Below are positions 6,314 to 11,700 of a DNA stretch of 11,700 nt, piece by piece; the first letter of the stretch is position 1, and every line of letters begins with the position of its first letter. This DNA comes from UBA9410 sp036123585 (GTDB taxonomy: Bacteria; Actinomycetota; Acidimicrobiia; Acidimicrobiales; MedAcidi-G1): positions 1-11,700 of the forward strand of contig JAZADN010000040.1 of assembly GCA_036123585.1 (NCBI GenBank). The letters are read 5' to 3'. The notes beneath the pieces were generated by a model. That model did not search any database, had not been told where the DNA came from, and was given only the letters and a program-made list of their open reading frames with translations. A program made the position numbers and the translations under genes.

Positions 6314-7801
6314 ATGACGACGACCGACAACGCCGCCGCCTCCGATTCCGCTCCGACTGCCTTGGAGGACGCCGTTACCACCACCGACCCCGTGGTCCTC
6401 GGTCGCGTCTGGGGCTTCGGGGGTATGGCGTCCGTCCTGCTGGCGGCCTTCGCCGGGTTCCTCGTGGGCGTGGAGCGCCTCGACCTAGCCTCGGCCGGCG
6501 TCTTCGACGGAGCCGATGGCCTCTTCCAGTTCTGGTCGGCCTACCGGGTGGCCTTCGTGCTTCTCGGCGTGTTACCCGCCCTCATGGCCCTGGCCACCAC
6601 GGTGGTGCCCCGCCAGTGCGGCGGTTCTCTGGTGTTCCCCCGGGCCGCGGCGCTCGCCTGCTGGACTTGGGTGGTCGGCGCCGGCATGACGATCGTCGGC
6701 TTCCTCGTCGACGGTGGCCTCGGTACCCCCGGCGGTGGTGGCGAGCGACAGGCCACCGCACTGACCCTGATGGGGCTCCTCCTGGTGATCTGCGGCCTCC
6801 TGCTGGCCTCGGTCTGCGTGATGACCACCATCGTCTCGGGTCGTGCCGCGGGCACCGGCCTCCGGGACCTGCCCTTCACCGCTTGGACCACGCTGGTCGG
6901 CGCCACGGTCTGGACGGGAATGCTCCCGGTCCTGGCCGCCAACGCCGTGCTGGCCTACGTCGACCTGCGGGGCCGACCGGCCGTGCGCTTCGGCGCAGAG
7001 GACGCAATCTGGGCGCAGCTCTCCTGGATGTTCACCCATCCGGCGATCTACGTGCTGGCCCTGCCCGTTCTGGGCATCGCACTCGACCTGGTGTCGTCGA
7101 CCACCAGAACCGCGCAGGCCAACCGGGACGTTCTGCTGGTGGCCACAGCGGCGTTCGGCTTCCTGTCGTTCGGTGCCTTCGCCCAGACGTTCTTCGACAC
7201 GCCTGGTACCCCGATCGCCGAAGAGGCCATTTCGGTCGTGGCCGCGTTCGCCATCGTCCCGGTCACCCTGGCCATCGTCGGTGGGCTGGCCGACACGCTG
7301 CGCCGCGGCGCTGCCAACCTCGGCCCCAAGCCCCCCGCCGAGGCCGTCTGCTCGATCCTCGCCGCCCTGCTGGTACTGGCCGCCACAGTGGTCGGCGCCG
7401 TGCGGGTTATTGCCCCCCTGGAGTTGCTCGACACCTCGGTCACCGGCGCCCACTTCGCGCTCCTTCTGGGGGCGGTGATTCTCGGCCTCGGCGCCGGCTT
7501 TCACCACTGGGGTGAGGACCTGGTCGGCCCGGAGGGCCGGCGTCCGGGCATGTTCCTGCTCGGCGGCCTCGCCGTGGCCGGAGGCACGGCGCTGGTCGGC
7601 GCGGCAGACCTGGTCAGCGGCCTGATGGACCAGGCCGACTTCACCGGCGTCGACCTAGCCACCGCTGGCAACCCGGACTCGGCCGTCGACGGCCTGAACC
7701 TGGTCTCGATGATCGGCTCGTTCGCCCTGCTGGCCGGTCTGGCGCTCTGGATTCTGAACGGGAGCCTTCACACGGCCGCCAATCGGAAGGTCGCCGCCTG
7801 A
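6314..7801 (+). CDS. Degenerate cytochrome c oxidase subunit I-like membrane protein
   Basis: A 495-residue, twelve-helix protein clearly related to the canonical subunit I encoded at 10394. Shared blocks are VVPRQCG...VFPR...W (98-117), WAQLSWMFTHPAIYVLALP (233-251), GFLSFGAFAQTFF (282-294) and AHFALLLGAVILGLGAGF (379-396). From the first CuB histidine (H242) to the His-His position the spacing is 49 residues in both proteins. Only H242, its partner Y246 and the heme a3 ligand H380 remain. The heme a ligands are Y77 and A382, the CuB His-His pair is Q291-T292, the D-channel Glu is A244 and the K-channel Lys is A320. It therefore cannot carry a normal oxygen-reducing site. I chose ATG 6314 (GAGAAG upstream). 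Its stop overlaps the next start by one base (TGATG). A structural or assembly role in the oxidase is inferred from context. Confidence 0.87.
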   Translation: MTTTDNAAASDSAPTALEDAVTTTDPVVLGRVWGFGGMASVLLAAFAGFLVGVERLDLASAGVFDGADGLFQFWSAYRVAFVLLGVLPALMALATTVVPRQCGGSLVFPRAAALACWTWVVGAGMTIVGFLVDGGLGTPGGGGERQATALTLMGLLLVICGLLLASVCVMTTIVSGRAAGTGLRDLPFTAWTTLVGATVWTGMLPVLAANAVLAYVDLRGRPAVRFGAEDAIWAQLSWMFTHPAIYVLALPVLGIALDLVSSTTRTAQANRDVLLVATAAFGFLSFGAFAQTFFDTPGTPIAEEAISVVAAFAIVPVTLAIVGGLADTLRRGAANLGPKPPAEAVCSILAALLVLAATVVGAVRVIAPLELLDTSVTGAHFALLLGAVILGLGAGFHHWGEDLVGPEGRRPGMFLLGGLAVAGGTALVGAADLVSGLMDQADFTGVDLATAGNPDSAVDGLNLVSMIGSFALLAGLALWILNGSLHTAANRKVAA

Positions 7802-8379
7802 TGGCCACCACCGTCACCACTCCGCCGACCCGGCCGCGGACCCTCGTGGTCGCGTCGGCCTTCGGCACGGGCAGCGTCGTCATGTACTTCGGCTGCCTAT
7901 TCGCCCTCTACTTCTCCATCCGGCATGACGCCATGGCGTGGGGCAGCCAGTGGTACCCGGAGGGGGCCATCCAGTTGGTGCCCGGGGGCATGAACATGTC
8001 CACCATGGCCATGTCGGCCATCACCATGGGTTGGGCCGTCCACGCAGTGCTGAACGACGACCGGGTCCACGCCACGATCGCCATGGCTCTGACCGCGGTG
8101 CTGGGCATCGCCATGGTCAACCAGACGGTCTTCTACTTCAAGGACATCGGCCTGTCGATCGACGCCAGCGAGGCGGCGACACTGCTGTTCACAATCGTCG
8201 GCTCGCACATGGTGATGGTGGCCGTCGGCGTGCTCTGGCTGGGGCTCCTGCTGCTGCGGGCGCTTGGCGGCCAGGACACCAGCCGGCACCGCGACCTCGT
8301 CTCGGCGGCCGCGCTCTACTGGTATGCCTCAGTGGCCGTTTACTCGGTCATCTGGATCGGCATCTACATCGCCAAGTAG
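7801..8379 (+). CDS. Divergent cytochrome c oxidase subunit III-like protein
   Basis: A 192-residue protein with five predicted helices (about 14-39, 66-84, 91-112, 125-152, 170-190) and the helix pattern of a short bacterial subunit III. Recognisable blocks are MNMSTMAMSAITMGWAV (residues 64-80, subunit III has SSxTMHxA), Q108-T-V-F-Y (QxxEY), GSH136-MVMVAVGVLWLGLLLLRAL (GxHGxHVxxG) and Y173-W-Y-ASVAV (YWHFVDVVW). At each block a polar hallmark is lost: the His after TM, the Glu of QxxEY, the second His of HGxH, and the His and Asp of WHFVD. It is thus a derived relative rather than an ordinary subunit III. Translation is coupled to the preceding gene by a one-base overlap, with GGAAGG upstream. 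Its partner may be the degenerate subunit I or the canonical one. Confidence 0.82.
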   Translation: MATTVTTPPTRPRTLVVASAFGTGSVVMYFGCLFALYFSIRHDAMAWGSQWYPEGAIQLVPGGMNMSTMAMSAITMGWAVHAVLNDDRVHATIAMALTAVLGIAMVNQTVFYFKDIGLSIDASEAATLLFTIVGSHMVMVAVGVLWLGLLLLRALGGQDTSRHRDLVSAAALYWYASVAVYSVIWIGIYIAK

Positions 8380-8394
8380 GCGCAGGGGATCGAC

Positions 8395-9186
8395 ATGCTC
8401 ACCACCGGATTCAAGCTCTGGTTCGGCCTCTTCGTCGCTGTCGTCCTCGCCGCGGTGTTCGCCGGCTACACGTCAGGCGCCACTGAGACCGGCCCCGTCT
8501 CCCTTGGGTGGAAGGGTGGAGTCGGCAACCACGTCTCCTACACCATCCTGGTATTCGCCGCCGGGGTGCTGGCCTTGTTTGGCCTCGTGGCCGTGGCCTT
8601 CCGCGATGCGGACGCTGAGGCGCAGGCCGAGGTGCTCGGCCTGGATGTGGCCCCAGAGGCGCAGGCCGCTGTCGGCAACTCTCTGTGGCCCGTCCTCGGC
8701 GCCCTGGGCATCGGCTCCATCGGCGTCGGACTGGTCGTGCACCCGGCAGTCTTCGTGATCGGACTCTGCATTGTCGCCGCGGTCGGCGTTGAGTGGACGA
8801 TGACCAATTGGTCGGAGAAGGTCTCCGGTGATCCGGAGGCCAACGCCGAGGCTCGCGAGAACCTGATGCGGCCCATAGAGATCCCGATCCTGGGCACCAT
8901 CGGCGTGGGCGTCCTCGTCCTCGCCGTATCCCGGATCCTGCTGGCATCGTCGGTCACCGGCGCCGTCTGGGTGGCCACCGCCGTCGGCGTGATCATCTTC
9001 GGCCTCGCCGTGCTGGTCAGCCAGCGCCCCGACCTGCCTCGGGCCACCGTGCGAGGCATCCTCTTCGTGGGCTTCATCGTCGTACTGCTCCTCGGAATCT
9101 TGACGGCGGTCAGTGGCGAGCGGGAGTTCCACCACAAGGGCGGCGGCGACCACCACGACGACGCCCACGCGGAGACGGACCATTGA
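8395..9186 (+). CDS. Seven-helix membrane protein with His/Asp-rich C-terminus, oxidase cluster
   Basis: I do not recognise a named family for the whole protein. The 263 residues give about seven helices (5-25, 49-69, 97-114, 117-136, 163-182, 187-208, 218-239). The first two resemble the helix pair of small actinobacterial oxidase subunit IV (CtaF-like), and SLWPVLGALGIG...GLCIVAAVGVEW resembles the extra helix pair found fused to some oxidase subunits; both are weak resemblances. Residues 246-263 form a tail with six His and five Asp (HHKGGGDHHDDAHAETDH), a plausible metal-binding segment. AGGGGA precedes the ATG after a 15-base gap, and the stop overlaps the subunit II start (TGATG). Its place between subunits III-like and II suggests an accessory subunit or a copper-handling assembly factor. 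Confidence 0.8.
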   Translation: MLTTGFKLWFGLFVAVVLAAVFAGYTSGATETGPVSLGWKGGVGNHVSYTILVFAAGVLALFGLVAVAFRDADAEAQAEVLGLDVAPEAQAAVGNSLWPVLGALGIGSIGVGLVVHPAVFVIGLCIVAAVGVEWTMTNWSEKVSGDPEANAEARENLMRPIEIPILGTIGVGVLVLAVSRILLASSVTGAVWVATAVGVIIFGLAVLVSQRPDLPRATVRGILFVGFIVVLLLGILTAVSGEREFHHKGGGDHHDDAHAETDH

Positions 9187-10397
9187 TGCCCAAGTCGCTG
9201 TTGATCCGCGGGACCAAGACTTCTGTGCGGTTCGCCGTTCTCCTTCTCGGCGGCCTTGCCCTCCTGACGGGCTGCGCGTCCGACGCGCCGTTGGACACCC
9301 TCGAGCCCCAGGGTCCAATCGCCAAGACCATCGACGAGTTGTCGAATCCGGTCTTCCTGATTGCTGGCGTCGTCTTCGTCATCATCTTCGGTGCCACGGC
9401 CGTCATCTGGTGGAAATTCCGGGACGACCACAGCACCGACGAGTTCCCCGATCAGATCCACGGCCACTTCAAGGCCGAGATCGGGTGGACGATCGGCCCG
9501 GCCGTGATCCTGGCCGTCATTGCCGTGTTCACCCTGCTCACCCACTTCGACATCAACTACGAGGACCGCCAGGACATCGTCGTCAGCGTCGACGGTGAGC
9601 GGACCTCCTGGGACCCGGAGGTCGTGGTTGTCGGCCAGCAGTGGTGGTGGGAGTTCCGCTACTACTTCGACGGCCTCGACGGTGTCGACCTCTCGGACCC
9701 GAAGCACTTGCCGCCAGCCGACATCGTCACTGCCAACCAACTGGTCATCCCGACCGGCTCGGAGATCGGACTGCAGGTCACCAGCCGCGACGTGATCCAC
9801 AGTTTCTGGATTCCGGCTCTCAACGGCAAGCGCGACGCCGTGCCCTACCGGGTCTCTCCGTGGAAGATCGAGGCGGTTGCTCCCGGCGTCTACTTCGGCC
9901 AGTGCACCGAGTTCTGCGGTCTCAGCCACTCCCGCATGCGGATGCAGACCGTGGCCATGGATCCGGTCGACTTCCAGGCGTGGATCGACGAGCAGACGCA
10001 GCCAGCTGTCGATCCGGCCGAAGCGGGGGCCCAGCGGGGCAAGGCCGTCTTCGAAGGCCAGTGCACCCGCTGCCACGTGGTCAACGGCATCAACGACGGT
10101 GGAGGCGCCGACCTGGTGGCCAACGCTGCGCCGAACCTGACCCACTTCATGAGCCGGACCACCTACGCCGGGGGCATCTTCGACCTCTACGAGGCCGATG
10201 GGTCGCTGAGCCGACCCCAACTCGAAGCTTGGCTGCGCAACGCACCTGACGAGAAGCCCGCCTACGCCGAGGGCCGCCGAGGCATGCCGGCCATGGGCCT
10301 CAGCGAGAGCCAGATCGATGACGTGGTGGCCTACCTGACGACGCTGGGAAGTAGCCCGTCCATGGAGGTCATCGCGGCGACGGAGGTCGACCGATGA
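9186..10397 (+). CDS. ctaC: Cytochrome c oxidase subunit II with fused cytochrome c domain (caa3 type)
   Basis: Subunit II accepts electrons at a binuclear CuA centre and passes them to subunit I. The 403-residue protein starts with a lipoprotein signal peptide (LLTGC, lipidated C30) and two helices (about 56-76 and 102-120). The aromatic electron-entry motif is GQQWWWEF (150-157). CuA ligands are H205, C240, E242, C244, H248 and M251, all present. The C-terminal extension (about 281-390) is a class I cytochrome c domain with C293-T-R-C296-H297 and a likely axial Met, M367 (or M370), in RRGMPAMG. Such a fused domain lets the enzyme take electrons directly from a bc complex or a small donor. 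I start at ATG 9186, which overlaps the previous stop; a TTG one codon earlier is less likely. The stop overlaps the subunit I start (ATGA). Confidence 0.96.
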   Translation: MPKSLLIRGTKTSVRFAVLLLGGLALLTGCASDAPLDTLEPQGPIAKTIDELSNPVFLIAGVVFVIIFGATAVIWWKFRDDHSTDEFPDQIHGHFKAEIGWTIGPAVILAVIAVFTLLTHFDINYEDRQDIVVSVDGERTSWDPEVVVVGQQWWWEFRYYFDGLDGVDLSDPKHLPPADIVTANQLVIPTGSEIGLQVTSRDVIHSFWIPALNGKRDAVPYRVSPWKIEAVAPGVYFGQCTEFCGLSHSRMRMQTVAMDPVDFQAWIDEQTQPAVDPAEAGAQRGKAVFEGQCTRCHVVNGINDGGGADLVANAAPNLTHFMSRTTYAGGIFDLYEADGSLSRPQLEAWLRNAPDEKPAYAEGRRGMPAMGLSESQIDDVVAYLTTLGSSPSMEVIAATEVDR

Positions 10398-11700
10398 GCG
10401 AGATGACGGCCCGCCCGATCGGGGTCTACACCCGACCCAAGGGCAACACCGGGTGGCGCGACTGGATCACCACGGTCGACCACAAGAAGATCGGCATCCT
10501 CTACGGCGCCACGGCCATGCTGTTCTTCCTGATCGGCGGCCTCGAGGCCCTCCTCATCCGGCTCCAGCTAGCCACCCCGGATGGCACCGTGCTCGGCGCG
10601 GACACCTACAACCGGGTGTACACGATGCACGGCGTGACCATGGTCTTCATGGTGATCATGCCGCTGGCCGCCGCCTTCGCGAACTACCTACTGCCCCTGC
10701 AGATCGGTGCTCGCGACGTGGCCTTCCCCCGCCTGAACGCCCTGTCGTACTGGATCTTCCTGTTCGGTGGCCTGTTCCTCAACATGGCCTGGATCCTCGG
10801 CGACGCCCCGGACGGCGGCTGGTTCGCCTACGCGCCGAACACCGGCACGATCTTCTCGCCGGGCAAGGGCATGGACTTCTACGCCTTGGGTCTGCAGATC
10901 ATGGGCATCGCGTCCCTGCTGTCGGCGATGAACCTGATCGTGACCGTGCTCAACATGCGGGCACCGGGCATGACGTTGTTCAAGATGCCGGTGTTCACGT
11001 GGATGATCCTGGTGGTGCAGTTCCTGTTGTTGTTTGCCGTGCCGGTCATCACCGTGGCCCTGTTCCTGCTCATGTTCGACCGGAACTACGGCGCCAACTT
11101 CTTCAACCCGGAAATGGGTGCCGATCCGCTCCTGTGGCAGCACCTCTTCTGGATCTTCGGACACCCCGAGGTGTACATCCTGATTCTGCCCAGCTTCGGG
11201 ATCATCAGTGAAGTCATCCCGACCTTCTCCCGGAAGCCGATCTTCGGCTACCCGTTCATGGTCTTCTCGGGCATCGCCATCGGCTTCATGGGCTGGGGTG
11301 TGTGGGCCCACCACATGTTCGTGTCGGGCATCGGCCCGATCTCGGTGGCCGCCTTCACGGTGTCGACCATGTTCATTGCCGTGCCGACCGGCGTGAAGAT
11401 CCTGAACTGGCTGGCAACCATGTGGGGGGGGAAGATCAGGTTCAACACGCCGATGCTGTTCGCCGCCGGCGTCGTGTCGATGTTCACCGTCGGCGGTCTG
11501 TCGGGAGTGACCCACTCCCTGGCGCCGGCCGACACCCAGCAGACCGACACCTACTACATCGTCGCCCACTTCCACTACGTGATCTTCGGTGGTGCCCTGC
11601 TCGGCATCTTCGCCGGCTTCTACTTCTGGTGGCCCAAGGCGTTCGGCCACCTGCTGAACGAGAAACTGGGCAAGTGGAACTTCTGGCTGATGATCGTCGG
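10394..11700 (+). CDS. ctaD: Cytochrome c oxidase subunit I, 3' partial
   Basis: This is the catalytic heme-copper subunit that reduces oxygen to water and pumps protons. The first 435 residues are present; the frame is open at the window end and roughly 100 or more residues are missing. Heme a ligands H79 and H394, heme a3 ligand H392, and CuB ligands H257, H306 and H307 are all seen. Y261 of HPEVY is the cross-linked Tyr. Proton-channel residues D108, E259 and K335 mark it as an A1-type oxidase. At the Mg site next to heme a3, the Asp of the usual His-Asp pair is kept (D385) but the His position is T384, a variant I recall from other bacteria. A strong ribosome binding site, GGAGGT, precedes the ATG, which overlaps the subunit II stop by four bases. 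Confidence 0.97.
   Translation, partial: MSEMTARPIGVYTRPKGNTGWRDWITTVDHKKIGILYGATAMLFFLIGGLEALLIRLQLATPDGTVLGADTYNRVYTMHGVTMVFMVIMPLAAAFANYLLPLQIGARDVAFPRLNALSYWIFLFGGLFLNMAWILGDAPDGGWFAYAPNTGTIFSPGKGMDFYALGLQIMGIASLLSAMNLIVTVLNMRAPGMTLFKMPVFTWMILVVQFLLLFAVPVITVALFLLMFDRNYGANFFNPEMGADPLLWQHLFWIFGHPEVYILILPSFGIISEVIPTFSRKPIFGYPFMVFSGIAIGFMGWGVWAHHMFVSGIGPISVAAFTVSTMFIAVPTGVKILNWLATMWGGKIRFNTPMLFAAGVVSMFTVGGLSGVTHSLAPADTQQTDTYYIVAHFHYVIFGGALLGIFAGFYFWWPKAFGHLLNEKLGKWNFWLMIV

Noticed and set aside
8538..10220. 560-codon minus-strand open frame opposite ctaC and the seven-helix gene
   Set aside because: It is a shadow frame produced by high third-position GC; the plus strand carries the CuA, CxxCH and helix motifs.
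11424..11431. Run of eight G in ctaD, a possible phase-variation or sequencing-error site
   Set aside because: The frame continues correctly through the conserved subunit I segment MWGGKIRF on both sides, so no frameshift is present.
1..11700. CRISPR arrays, insertion sequences, phage or defence genes
   Set aside because: No spaced repeats, transposase, integrase or defence motif is visible; the only tandem repeat is the coding linker at the left edge.

Overview
The window is high-GC DNA from an actinobacterium. The gene families and their order suggest an Acidimicrobiia-like lineage: a clpS-DUF2017 pair, an actinobacterial CtaA with an EFxNR motif, and a caa3-type oxidase whose subunit II carries a cytochrome c domain. 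This placement is an inference from family resemblance and base composition; no marker gene in the window settles it.

Left part (1-2442), apparently lower in GC and looking accessory. The 3' part of a secreted or surface serine hydrolase (beta-lactamase / DD-peptidase fold) follows a low-complexity Thr/Ala/Pro stretch that runs off the window edge. A possible terminator and a possible small ORF come next, then a conserved actinobacterial protein of unknown function (1670-2254). Positions 2255-2414 hold nothing I can support.

Middle part (2415-6113). On the minus strand a compact operon reads ctaA (heme A synthase), clpS (N-degron adaptor of Clp protease), DUF2017, with four-base start/stop overlaps at both junctions. 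A tRNA-Glu(UUC) follows, with its own possible promoter and a 3' hairpin. Across a 92-base divergent spacer the plus strand carries an SDR-family oxidoreductase and, 5 bases later, ctaB (heme O synthase). CtaB converts heme B to heme O and CtaA converts heme O to heme A, so the two cofactor genes for the oxidase flank the SDR gene.

Right part (6114-11700). After a 200-base spacer with a 16-bp perfect palindrome, five membrane-protein genes run in tight succession: a degenerate subunit I paralogue, a divergent subunit III-like protein, a seven-helix protein with a His/Asp-rich tail, a caa3-type subunit II lipoprotein with CuA site and cytochrome c domain, and a canonical subunit I that runs off the window. 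The canonical subunit I has all heme a, heme a3 and CuB ligands. The upstream paralogue aligns with it without gaps around the active site, yet has lost both heme a ligands, two of three CuB histidines, the D-channel Glu and the K-channel Lys. This pseudo-subunit I, with its divergent subunit III and seven-helix neighbour embedded in a real oxidase operon, is the most interesting feature of the window.
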